A stretch of 43,734 nucleotides of DNA from Dorea sp. CAG:317. GTDB taxonomy: Bacteria; Bacillota; Clostridia; Lachnospirales; Lachnospiraceae. The DNA lies in contig FR892680.1 of the NCBI GenBank assembly GCA_000433535.1, positions 52,849 to 96,582 of the forward strand. Direction: 5' to 3'. How positions within the stretch are numbered: position 1 is the first letter of the stretch; every line of letters begins with the position of its first letter. Both the position numbers and the translations under genes were made by a program. The notes beneath the pieces were generated by a model. The model was given only the letters and a program-made list of their open reading frames with translations. It was not told the origin of the DNA and searched no databases. This document shows positions 1 through 7,710 of the stretch, one piece after another.

Positions 1-540
1 CTTCAACTGTTTTAATGCTTTCTCTGTCTGACGGGCGCCATCTACATTCAGAATACCAACTGTCGGATTCGCATTTCCGCATGCTTTTGCAGTGATGATA
101 CCATACACTGCATTTTTGATCATGCCTTCAATACGATCTGTGCTGGATGTTCCTGTTGTGTTGGCAATGTACATCTCTTTTCCCTGCGCCGGTGTTACAC
201 AGCGTCCTACCGTAGATACTCCGATTGGGAATGGGAAATGCATGGTTACTGCCGCATCAACTTCTTTATTTTTCAGCATTTCTTCCATCTTATCGTGACC
301 TTCCTCATCGTTAGCCACTTTGACAGTTGTCACGCCTTCTGCCTCTAAAGTACCGATATAGTATACATCGATACCGTCTCTTGCAGCTGCTACTGCCGCT
401 GCCATGGAGTTTTCCTCTCCATGCTCACTGCCCATACCGGTAAGTGCGATCTTAGGTCTTTTTCCGAAGCTTCCCGTCTCAAGGCCCTGCGCCATCTCCA
501 TAAAGGTATCGGCAATCATTTTTTCAATATTATTTGCCAT
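1..540 (-). CDS. grdD: Glycine reductase component C, alpha subunit GrdD (partial, C-terminus outside window)
   Basis: The first 180 codons are visible; the reading frame is still open at base 1, so the C-terminal half lies outside. The protein begins MANNIEKMIADTF and continues with PKIALTGMGSEHGEEN and VGRCVTPAQGKEMYIANTTG, which fit GrdD, a PlsX-like protein. By family knowledge GrdC and GrdD form component C, which takes the carboxymethyl group from selenoprotein A and releases acetyl phosphate for ATP synthesis in the cytoplasm. The start ATG is preceded by a purine-rich AAGGGGTG and lies 12 bases after the grdC stop, so the two are surely co-translated. The catalytic cysteine reported for GrdD lies beyond the visible part. 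Confidence 0.93.
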   Translation of the reverse strand, partial: MANNIEKMIADTFMEMAQGLETGSFGKRPKIALTGMGSEHGEENSMAAAVAAARDGIDVYYIGTLEAEGVTTVKVANDEEGHDKMEEMLKNKEVDAAVTMHFPFPIGVSTVGRCVTPAQGKEMYIANTTGTSSTDRIEGMIKNAVYGIITAKACGNANPTVGILNVDGARQTEKALKQLK

Positions 541-552
541 TGTTAACACCCC

Positions 553-2091
553 TTACTCTGCTATCAGGGAAGCAGCGAAATCTTTCATAGCTTTTGCGAT
601 GAGTCCTTTTACTTCTTCCTCAGATACGCCGGCTGCTGCTTCTGCCTCTGCCTTTGTATTTGCCTGAATTACAAAAGATACACCGTCAAATAAGTTTGTC
701 ATACGTCCAAGGAACAAGCTTCCTTTTCCGATGATCATTGCTTTGTTGATCTTTCCTGCAAGGATATCTTCTCTTGCAAATCCGATATATGGTACACCTG
801 ATGGAATATGTCCCTGAGTCGGAGCCCATCCTGTAAGTCCGTGATTTGTTGTAAAGCTTGCAAGCTCTTTTCTGTCAAGCTCACCACGTTTTACAGCCAG
901 TGCTGCGATCATCTTGTAGTTTGCCATCGGAACATCACCTGCTCCTGCCGGTTTTGTAATATCCGGGTTCTGCATCTCCGGTGAGAATTTGTCGATATCT
1001 GTGATCTTAAGTCCGGCTCTCTCTAATGGATCAGCTACAAGACTTCCGATTACGTTCTGTGGAGCACTTCCTGTTCCTACTGTATGACGGCCAAGGATAT
1101 CAAGGTTGATCTCTGGATTTTCCCCGTCATTTTCTGCTACGATCACACAGAATCCAGCCAGACAGTCCTCTAAGATCGGAAGACCTTTTTTCACATGGTC
1201 TTTACCGTTCATACCGAGTTTTGCTGTACATCCGCCGGCTGTTACTGCTACGCATTTGTATGCTCCTGATTTTACAAGAGCTGCTGCTTCAATAAGTGCA
1301 TGGGATGGTCCTGCACAGAAACCACGAGAGTCAGATCCTGTTGCATTGTTGAGCATTGCAATCTCTGCTGCTGCTTTTGCAAAGTTACCGCCTCCACGCT
1401 GGTTCATGTCACCACATGCTTCTTCCGCACAATCGATTACATATTCTACATCATCTTTGCTGATTCCTGCATTTTTTACACCGTATAACAGTGCAAGTAC
1501 GCTGGATGCTTTACTCATCAGGTTCTCATGCATTACATGCGCAGATAAGTTCACATCAATATCATGAGCTCTCTTCACACATCCTACTAATTTTCCTGCA
1601 ATATAGAGACCTTCTGCATGCTCTTCATTTACTGCTGCTTCTACAACAGCAAGCTCTACACCTTCATGGATTCTCTCTACGATATCATCAGTGATGATCG
1701 GATCCGCTGCAAGTGCGTCTTTGTGAGCTGAAACGAATTCTTTGTCGAGCATAACAACTTCAAACTGGTCACAAGCCTGAACGAGAAGAAGGAATTCTTC
1801 CTCCGGCATGATCTCACCGTATTTTCCGTATCTCTCTGCTCCGTCTTTTACTTTGTCATAGTATGGGAATTCCACTTCTGCAAGTTCTTCCGGAGTTGCA
1901 TTTCCGATATATACCTGGTTTGGCCAGTAATTTACACAATCCTCGTAAGAACGAAGATGACCTTCTAACTCTTTGAGATACTCAGACTCTGGATTTACGA
2001 TTCTCTCTGTTGTCTGAGTTGTTCCATTATATACTACCATCTGTGGTGTATGTGCAAGTACATAGCTTGCCCCTTTAATTACACTGTTCAT
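553..2091 (-). CDS. grdC: Glycine/sarcosine/betaine reductase component C, beta subunit GrdC
   Basis: The 512-residue protein has the usual GrdC length and a thiolase/KAS III-like character: a glycine-rich GFCAGPSHALIEAAALVKSG segment and several conserved Cys/Gly stretches such as VAVTAGGCTAKLG. With GrdD it converts the protein-bound carboxymethyl-selenoether of GrdA to acetyl phosphate. The ATG start at 2091 has GAAAGGTGG about ten bases upstream. It follows grdA on the same strand but is separated from it by 176 bases holding a strong hairpin with a T-run and a perfect palindrome, so its transcription may be partly uncoupled from the rest of the operon. No anomalies are seen within the gene. 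Confidence 0.95.
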   Translation of the reverse strand: MNSVIKGASYVLAHTPQMVVYNGTTQTTERIVNPESEYLKELEGHLRSYEDCVNYWPNQVYIGNATPEELAEVEFPYYDKVKDGAERYGKYGEIMPEEEFLLLVQACDQFEVVMLDKEFVSAHKDALAADPIITDDIVERIHEGVELAVVEAAVNEEHAEGLYIAGKLVGCVKRAHDIDVNLSAHVMHENLMSKASSVLALLYGVKNAGISKDDVEYVIDCAEEACGDMNQRGGGNFAKAAAEIAMLNNATGSDSRGFCAGPSHALIEAAALVKSGAYKCVAVTAGGCTAKLGMNGKDHVKKGLPILEDCLAGFCVIVAENDGENPEINLDILGRHTVGTGSAPQNVIGSLVADPLERAGLKITDIDKFSPEMQNPDITKPAGAGDVPMANYKMIAALAVKRGELDRKELASFTTNHGLTGWAPTQGHIPSGVPYIGFAREDILAGKINKAMIIGKGSLFLGRMTNLFDGVSFVIQANTKAEAEAAAGVSEEEVKGLIAKAMKDFAASLIAE

Positions 2092-2163
2092 TGGTTTTGT
2101 CCACCTTTCTTATTTTTCAACCACTTTATTCTTATACTTGTTGAAAGCGCGAAATGAACTTAA

Positions 2164-2182
2164 AACAGTCTGTCAGACTGTT
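2164..2182. repeat. Perfect 19-bp palindrome upstream of grdC
   Basis: The sequence AACAGTCTG-T-CAGACTGTT has two 9-base arms around one central base, in the gap between the grdA terminator and grdC. On the minus strand it is followed by TTTTAAG and, further down, by a possible weak -10 (TATAAG) before grdC. It could be an operator, or an RNA hairpin that protects or terminates. No family is recognised. Confidence 0.6.
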
Positions 2183-2200
2183 CTCCTGCACGAATAGAAC

Positions 2201-2250
2201 AAAAAGAGGAACAGTCCCCTATATGGGAACATATCGGGTCTGCCCCTCTT
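2201..2250 (-). terminator. Strong terminator-like hairpin between grdA and grdC
   Basis: On the minus strand AAGAGG at the 5' side pairs with CCTCTT at the 3' side (2204-2209). Inside it, G-U pairs, CAG/CTG, CCC/GGG and an inner ATATG-TTCC-CATAT hairpin extend the stem. The stem runs directly into TTTTT. It lies about 20 bases after the grdA stop, so it should end or attenuate transcription before grdC. Confidence 0.75.
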
Positions 2251-2267
2251 CATATCACATGAAATGA

Positions 2268-2729
2268 TTATACCTGTTCTCTGATAGCTGTCATCTCGGA
2301 AACGATGTCATCTACATCAAGAACCATTTCCATCATGCTTACCTGCTCATCATAAACTGCTTCGTCAAATTCTTCTTTCATCTCTGGTTCACATACGTGA
2401 TATACCGCGAGTCCAAGCTGGACCCCTGTCAACGGACCTGCGAAAGTAGGATCGCCTAAAGTAACAGTCTCAGCTGCAAGACCTGCAGCCTCACCTTCTG
2501 CTGCTCCAAGAACTACTACTAAGTTCTCTGCACCATATTCTTCAGCGAATTCTTTTACTCTCTTCTGGTTTTCCAGATCCATTGCGCCTGCGCTTGTTCA
2601 GACGAAACATTCCGTAGATGAAAATACGATTTCAGCACCAGCAGTTTTTACACATTCAGCGATAGCTGGTCCCGGAATTCCATCACGGTCTCCGATAATT
2701 ATTGCTTTTTTGCCTTCTAAAATAGCCAT
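2268..2729 (-). CDS. grdA: Glycine reductase complex selenoprotein A (GrdA), UGA read as selenocysteine
   Basis: The gene is read from ATG at 2729 through an in-frame TGA at 2600-2598 to the stop at 2268, giving 153 residues, the usual GrdA length. The TGA is codon 44 and sits in the motif C-F-V-U-T-S-A-G-A-M, the CxxU redox site of GrdA. Upstream residues read MAILEGKKAIIIGDRDGIPG, typical of the family. GrdA carries the carboxymethyl group from component B to component C and is re-reduced by thioredoxin. Ordinary gene calling would see only the part after TGA (from Met at 2582), so the N-terminal 49 codons could be missed. A short TCTGG-AAAA-CCAGA hairpin lies about 20 bases after the UGA, but whether it is the SECIS is uncertain. 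Confidence 0.96.
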
Positions 2730-2802
2730 AATTACGCTTTCTCCTTTCTTAAATTATACAAAAAATAAAGTTGTTATCTATGATTTAGAAACCATCCCTG
2801 TA

Positions 2803-3120
2803 TTAGATGTATTTCTTAATCATCGCCTCAATTGCCTCTTCTGTGCAATCTTCTTTTACAAGCTCTTCTACTTTTGCTCCATCTTTGTAGATAGCCATTA
2901 CTGGAAGTCCAAGAACTTTCTCTTTGATTGCAAGACGGCGTGCTTTTGTTGTGTTCAGAGATGCAAATTTTAATTTATCTCCGTATGTGTCAGCGAATGC
3001 ATGTACTTTTGGCATTAATGCCTGACATGGTACACATCCGTCACCGTAGAAGTCTACGAATACATAGCCTTCTGCTTTTAACACTTCGTCTTCAAAGTTT
3101 GTTTTATCTAAATCTAACAT
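2803..3120 (-). CDS. trxA: Thioredoxin of the glycine reductase operon (GCVPC active site)
   Basis: The start was placed at ATG 3120 because AAGGAGG lies just upstream; an in-frame ATG ten codons earlier lacks such a site. The 105-residue protein has a thioredoxin fold pattern, with FVDFYGDGCVPCQALMPK containing the redox pair Cys29/Cys32 and the cis-Pro segment VLGLPVMAIYKDG. The usual WCGPC is replaced by GCVPC, a variant I recall from thioredoxins of glycine-reducing clostridia. It passes electrons from TrxB to selenoprotein A. It lies between trxB and grdA, a position that supports a dedicated role. Confidence 0.93.
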   Translation of the reverse strand: MLDLDKTNFEDEVLKAEGYVFVDFYGDGCVPCQALMPKVHAFADTYGDKLKFASLNTTKARRLAIKEKVLGLPVMAIYKDGAKVEELVKEDCTEEAIEAMIKKYI

Positions 3121-3218
3121 CGTAATGTTCCTCCTTATGATTTGTTCCATATAAATCTGTACACAGCAAGCTCCAGATTGTTGCTGCTTTTTCGCATCCT
3201 GTGCTGTGCTTGTCAGTT

Positions 3219-4163
3219 TTAGAAGTAGTCAGACATGCTTCTTTCTACTTGAACTGCTGCGATTGCTCCATCAGCTGCTGCAGTTACTACCTGTCTTAAG
3301 CTCTTAATACGAACGTCTCCTGCTGCGTATACACCCGGGATATTTGTGTGCATATCATCATCTGTCTTGATGTATCCACGCTCATCCATATCAATGATAC
3401 CTTCGAATGGTTTGCTGTTTGGAATTGTTCCGATAAATCCGAACACACCGAACATTCCGTCTTCTTCATCAGCCTCTACAGTTGTAACTTCACCTGTTTT
3501 CACGTTCTTAACTTTCATCCACTGAAGGATATCGTCTCCTCCAACTTCTTCTACTACAGAATCCCACATAAATTCGATCTTGTCGTTTCTAAATGCTTTT
3601 TCCTGAATAGATTTTGCTGCACGAAGTTCGTTACGTCTGTGAATGATTGTAACTTTTCTTGCAAATTTTGTAAGGTACATAGCTTCCTCAACAGCAGAAT
3701 CTCCGCCGCCTACTACATACACTTCGAAATCTTCGAAGAAGTTTGCATCACAAGTTGCACAGTAAGATACTCCTTTACCTGTGAACTCTGCTTCTCCCTT
3801 ACATCCGATTGGTCTTGAATGAGCACCAGTAGCAATGATCACGTTTCTTGCCTGATACTCTGCTTTTGCGCTCTTTAACACTTTCACTTCTCCCTCAAGA
3901 GATACTTCTGTGATTGTGTCAGATACACGCTCTGCTCCAAACTTCTCAGCCTGTGCAGTCATTCTTGCGATAAGAGAAGGACCTGACTCTCCCTCAACGA
4001 TCTGTCCAGGATAGTTCTCGATCTCATCTGTGATCGCAATCTGTCCGCCGTCCTGACCTTTTTCAAGGATCAGCACAGACAAACGGCTTCTACCTGCATA
4101 CAGTCCTGCCGCTAAACCGGCAGGACCTGCACCCAGGACGATAACATCATAAATCTTGCTCAC
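3219..4163 (-). CDS. trxB: Thioredoxin reductase (NADPH, FAD)
   Basis: The 314-residue flavoprotein has the N-terminal FAD-binding GAGPAGLAAGLYAGR, the redox motif CATC (in SYCATCDANFFED), the NAD(P)H-binding GGGDSAVEEAMYL and the C-terminal YAAGDVR, all in the order of low-molecular-weight thioredoxin reductases. The start is GTG (4163), with GGAGG about ten bases upstream. It reduces the adjacent TrxA, which in turn reduces glycine reductase. An intercistronic hairpin (4194-4217, CTTTGCG pairing with CGCAAAG) lies between grdB and trxB without a T-run, so it is more likely an RNA-processing or stability element than a terminator. Confidence 0.95.
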   Translation of the reverse strand: MSKIYDVIVLGAGPAGLAAGLYAGRSRLSVLILEKGQDGGQIAITDEIENYPGQIVEGESGPSLIARMTAQAEKFGAERVSDTITEVSLEGEVKVLKSAKAEYQARNVIIATGAHSRPIGCKGEAEFTGKGVSYCATCDANFFEDFEVYVVGGGDSAVEEAMYLTKFARKVTIIHRRNELRAAKSIQEKAFRNDKIEFMWDSVVEEVGGDDILQWMKVKNVKTGEVTTVEADEEDGMFGVFGFIGTIPNSKPFEGIIDMDERGYIKTDDDMHTNIPGVYAAGDVRIKSLRQVVTAAADGAIAAVQVERSMSDYF

Positions 4164-4241
4164 TTCTGTTATGCCTCCTTTGTTTTGTGATTACTTTGCG
4201 TCATTTCTGCCGCAAAGCCTCACTCATATTCTACTTTTACT

Positions 4242-5552
4242 CTACTCGAAAATAGTCTGTCCGTCAACCTCAGTTGTCAGGGCATTCAATGCCTTCTCAA
4301 CGATACGACGGCGAAGTGCCTTCTCCTCAGCTTTATCCAATGCCGGATTTCCGAGAGGATGTGGAATAGCGATTGCCGGAACAATTCTGTTAGCTCCAAC
4401 AGTCATAGAAATTGGAGTTACTGTACATACATGTACAACAGGGATTCCTGCTCTCTCAATTTCTTTTACCATCGTTGCACCGCAACGAGTACAGGTTCCT
4501 CAAGTAGAAGTGAGGATAACAGCGTCTACTCCGTCAGCTTTCAGCTTCTGAGAAAATTCATCTGCGAACGCTTTTGCAGATGCAACAGCTGTACCATTTC
4601 CTGTTGTTGTATAGAATAAGTGATGTAACTCACCGATCACTCCCTCTTTCTCCATATCACGAAGAACATCTACAGGAAGGACACGGTCAGAGTCTTCATT
4701 TGCGTATACCGGGTCGTATCCGCCATGAGCTGTCTCATAGGTCTCTTCTGTCAGATCCATAACACCGGCGATGTCATACTCACCATAGTGAGAAGCACTT
4801 GAACTCTCGATGTGATCCGGATTTCCCTTTGGAACAATACCACCGGATGTTACAAGAGCGATCTTAGCATGTGCAAGGTCTTTTACTGCCGGATTTGGCT
4901 CAACTCTGTCAAAGTCAGGCATTGGGAACTCTGTTACAAACGGTTTGTCTGCCAGTTTCTTAAGAAGCATATCTACTGCTCTCTTAGAACCTCTTTCTTT
5001 CTCGAAGAAGTTTACACGAACACCATTTGGCATATATCCTTCTTCTGCAGAAGCACCGATTGGCTCTCCCTTACCAAGTTTTACAGCTAAAGGAGCCATT
5101 TTCTTCACTGCATCTCTCATGCCGGCTGCACTGTTCTTTGTAGAAACCATGTATACCTGGTTCTTGAACATATCAGCACCTGGGTTCTCTACATACATAC
5201 CTGTAAGAGATGGAATTCCAAGTTCTTCCTGAACTGCTGCTGCGATTGTACCACAAGCAACACCGTAACGACCTGCGTTAAATGCCGGTCCTGCGATAAA
5301 TACGTCTGGAGCCTGCTCTTTTACCATAGCAAGAATCTCTGCTTTTGCGCTCTCCAGATTCTCATTGAAATAAGAGTCACCACAAATGATTGTTGCGATG
5401 ATCTCTGCATCATCTTTAAAATTCTGTGTCAGTGCCATACCCGGTCCAACGATTTCGCCTACTCGAAGCTCTACCGGATAATCTGCTTTTTCTTCTCCAC
5501 CAATCTGAGCAAAGAACTGATTGATGTAATGAACAACTTTTAATTTAGCCAT
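4242..5552 (-). CDS. grdB: Glycine reductase component B selenoprotein subunit GrdB, UGA read as selenocysteine
   Basis: Reading from ATG 5552 (GGAGG seven bases upstream) through an in-frame TGA at 4502-4500 to the stop at 4242 gives 436 residues, the family length. The TGA is codon 351, in the motif T-S-T-U-G-T-C-T-R-C-G-A-T, the UxxCxxC site of glycine-type GrdB. GrdB is the substrate-activating selenoprotein: together with the pyruvoyl subunits from GrdE it forms the Schiff base with glycine, and its Sec attacks the alpha carbon. The N-terminus KLKVVHYINQFFAQIGGEEKA is diagnostic. Without recoding the gene appears as two ORFs, 4500-5567 and 4242-4472. Confidence 0.96.
4473..4487 (-). promoter_or_regulatory. 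SECIS-like hairpin downstream of the grdB UGA
   Basis: On the minus strand CGTTGC-GGT-GCAACG forms a perfect 6-bp stem with a GGU loop, starting 12 bases after the TGA codon. The spacing and the GGU apical loop resemble the E. coli fdhF SECIS as I remember it, the element that recruits SelB. It is embedded in the coding sequence for CTRCGAT. Confidence 0.65.
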
Positions 5553-5570
5553 TATTTGATCCTCCATTCC

Positions 5571-6851
5571 TTATCTTGCACTCAGCTTATTGAAACCTGT
5601 TTCATTTGTTGCGCCTGTTAATACCTGAAGCTCAACTTCAAGAGATCCGTCTGCACGAAGTGTCTCTTCACTTGCACCTGCGATCTTTGTTACATAGTCC
5701 AGTGTTCCAATTACTTTGTCGAGTTTCGGCAGGATAATTACCTGGTTTGCATTTCCGCCTGTTACTACTGCATCTGCTGCTGCATCTGCGTCAGCAAGTG
5801 ACTGAGATTTTCCGTCACGTCCTGCATACTCATCTGTGATGATAACAGTCTTAACGCCTTCTGCCTCGATCTTCTTACAGTTCATGATAAGGTCTGTATC
5901 CGGGTTACCAAATCCTTCCTGAGATACGATAACTCCATCAAGATCTAACAATTTACAAAGCTTTGCTGTCCAGTCAGAAGAACGCTGTTTATCAGCAAGA
6001 TATACGTTCTCATTTGTGATGATCTGACATACAAAGTTGATTGTTTTTCCATGCTCTTCAAACAGGTCATGTACAACCGGGTTGTTAAGGTGTACATATG
6101 TTGGGTTTTTATCACATGCAGATACACAGTTACCGGATACGATTGCTCCGTCCATGATCTCTGTTGGATTTAAAATTGTAGGAACGATCTTCTTAGCGTC
6201 AACGCCGTATACATATGTATCGTGAAGAAGTCCCTGACTCTGAAGCATCTGTACATAAGCAACTCTCGGAAGGTCTGGATATTTTTCAAATCCTTCTTTG
6301 ATTGTGCATGTCTCATATACTTTTGTCTCATCCGGTGTAAGATTGCGTGCCAGCTCACCGATGTAAGCTGCAACTCTGAATCCTGCGAAACGAACTGCTT
6401 TCTCATAATCATGCTGTTTGATATCGTCAACCGGCTCACATACCATAACTAAGTTTAATGTCTTGGAAAATGGTGTGTAATCAGCTCCAGGACCTGTCAT
6501 ATCGATGATACCTTCCTGGAATCCAACGATCTTACCTGCTGTTACAACTGCCATTCCTTTTAATGCATATGTTTTACCTTCACCTACTGTATCAACTTTA
6601 GAGATAACTCCCGGGAAGATTCCCCCTCTTCCCTCAACTTTTACTCGTGGTTCAATAACGTCTTTTACCGGTGTAATTCTTACTGACTCTCCCGGTCTTG
6701 CAATGTCAAATGATGCGCTCTTAATCTTCTCGTCTTCAAGAGCTACTGCCTTAACGGCCTCCTCGGATACATACAGGATTCCATCTTCGATCTTAGACTC
6801 AGATGCGAACTGAATATCCTTAATGTAAATGTGTCCCATTTCTAATCTCAC
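5571..6851 (-). CDS. grdE: Glycine reductase component B proprotein GrdE (pyruvoyl precursor)
   Basis: The 426-residue protein starts at GTG 6851, seven bases after GGAGGG; an internal ATG four codons later is the alternative. Family knowledge: GrdE is cleaved autocatalytically before a cysteine, which becomes the N-terminal pyruvoyl group that binds the amino group of glycine. Here Asn241-Cys242 in the segment IVSGNCVSACDKNP fits the reported cleavage site. A second Cys, 246, follows. The gene ends 18 bases before the grdB start, fitting their joint assembly into component B. The glycine-type GrdB/GrdE pair, AgcS and the riboswitch all point to glycine rather than sarcosine or betaine as the substrate. 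Confidence 0.95.
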   Translation of the reverse strand: MRLEMGHIYIKDIQFASESKIEDGILYVSEEAVKAVALEDEKIKSASFDIARPGESVRITPVKDVIEPRVKVEGRGGIFPGVISKVDTVGEGKTYALKGMAVVTAGKIVGFQEGIIDMTGPGADYTPFSKTLNLVMVCEPVDDIKQHDYEKAVRFAGFRVAAYIGELARNLTPDETKVYETCTIKEGFEKYPDLPRVAYVQMLQSQGLLHDTYVYGVDAKKIVPTILNPTEIMDGAIVSGNCVSACDKNPTYVHLNNPVVHDLFEEHGKTINFVCQIITNENVYLADKQRSSDWTAKLCKLLDLDGVIVSQEGFGNPDTDLIMNCKKIEAEGVKTVIITDEYAGRDGKSQSLADADAAADAVVTGGNANQVIILPKLDKVIGTLDYVTKIAGASEETLRADGSLEVELQVLTGATNETGFNKLSAR

Positions 6852-6922
6852 TTTAAGTTCCCTCCTTCAAAAGAATCATTTTATTGTGTAAGCCTAAACG
6901 CTTTTACAACCTCTTCCAAAAC

Positions 6923-7309
6923 CTACATTACATCTGCTGATGCCAACCCGCTTTCTAACAGTGTCCAGTCGATCAATTGGAAATCCTCAATCGCACGTTT
7001 TCCATATTTCCCGGTTCTGTCCTGGAACTTATGACATGACGCAATCGCATTTTCAACGATAGCCAGACTGTCTGCGCTGACCGCCCCCTTGTCTTTGGAA
7101 ATCAATACGGATTTGTAAGGTGTCTCATTCGGTTTGACACTTCCGGACAACGGATGTGTCAAAAGCATATGTCCTTGATGAATTCTGTCTCGCAGTTCTA
7201 CAAGCAGACCTTCAAAAGTTGTCTCCTTATAGATCATCTCACGTGTTGTATGAAGTTTTTCCCATACCAGTGGATTGTTGGTCACAACAATGTACTTTCC
7301 CCGATTCAT
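6923..7309 (-). CDS. grdX: GrdX family protein, first gene of the glycine reductase operon
   Basis: The 128-residue protein starts MNRGKYIVVTNNPLV and matches the small GrdX proteins found at the head of glycine reductase operons. Its biochemical role is not established. The frame is open up to 7402, but the upstream part overlaps the riboswitch terminator hairpin (7333-7378), so the true start must be ATG 7309 or ATG 7318. AAAGGAG lies 11 and 2 bases ahead of these respectively, and I prefer 7309. The gene stands 71 bases before grdE. No signal peptide or membrane segment is seen, so it is probably cytoplasmic. Confidence 0.85.
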   Translation of the reverse strand: MNRGKYIVVTNNPLVWEKLHTTREMIYKETTFEGLLVELRDRIHQGHMLLTHPLSGSVKPNETPYKSVLISKDKGAVSADSLAIVENAIASCHKFQDRTGKYGKRAIEDFQLIDWTLLESGLASADVM

Positions 7310-7332
7310 ATGTACCATTTCTCCTTTGCCAT

Positions 7333-7378
7333 AAAAAAAGGACGTCTTAAACACAATCGTGTGCGTAAGTCGTCCTTT
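7333..7378 (-). terminator. Intrinsic terminator of the glycine riboswitch expression platform
   Basis: On the minus strand AAAGGACG (7378-7371) pairs with CGTCCTTT (7344-7337), the stem continues as CTTA/TAAG after an A-A mismatch, and a run of seven T follows. It lies between the aptamer and the first gene, as expected for a riboswitch that permits read-through when glycine is bound. Confidence 0.85.
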
Positions 7379-7558
7379 CTGTCTTTTGCCCTGATAAATC
7401 ACATCTAGTTAATCTAGCCATATCATACAGCACAAGATTCAGAATGCGGTCCATTTCCTCCTCCTTTTGCCTGAAAGTTTCACATCACGCACACTCACTT
7501 TTACGCTCCGTTTGCCTCTTCGGCGACCGAACAACTCTTCGGTTCTCTCTTAGGAAAC
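7379..7558 (-). promoter_or_regulatory. Glycine riboswitch (one complete aptamer plus a possible vestigial second)
   Basis: Read on the minus strand, the two hallmark segments of the glycine aptamer are present: GCCGAAGAGGCAAAC (7524-7510) and GAAACTTTCAGGCAAAAGG (7481-7463). GAGAG upstream can pair with CTTTC, and GTTTCCT (7558-7552) with AGGAAAT (7459-7453) can form P1. Further downstream (about 7400-7379) TTATCAGGGCAAAAGACAGA resembles the same core and may be the remains of a second aptamer. The terminator and grdX follow. Family knowledge: such elements activate glycine catabolism genes when glycine is abundant. Confidence 0.9.
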
Positions 7559-7614
7559 ATCTTCCCGCTATCAAGTTTTATAGACATTTCGAATAAATCT
7601 TATTGCCTGTTTCT

Positions 7615-7643
7615 ATAATAACTTATTGTGAAATATTTTTCAA
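7615..7643 (-). promoter_or_regulatory. Promoter of the glycine reductase operon
   Basis: TTGAAA at 7643-7638 and TATTAT at 7620-7615 are separated by 17 bases and precede the glycine aptamer by about 50 bases. This would place the transcript start just ahead of the riboswitch. Confidence 0.65.
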
Positions 7644-7710
7644 CAGCTTCAAAACAATATCACAGATTTAGTTGATATGCACAATTTCTTTTTTCTCTTT
7701 TTGTGCAAGA

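Noticed and set aside
1106..1567. A 153-codon plus-strand frame opposite grdC
   Set aside because: It is the shadow of a highly conserved gene, with no ribosome binding site or known motif.
3121..3218. CACAGCA/TGCTGTG inverted repeat in the trxB-trxA gap as a terminator
   Set aside because: Only about 7 bp pair over a long loop and no T-run follows at a suitable place; too weak to call.
4242..5567. grdB as a pseudogene with a premature stop
   Set aside because: The stop is TGA exactly at the family's selenocysteine position with flanking motifs intact, so recoding is the right reading.
7310..7402. Upstream extension of grdX to an ATG at 7402
   Set aside because: It would read through the riboswitch terminator hairpin and has no ribosome binding site; starts at 7309 or 7318 are preceded by AAAGGAG.
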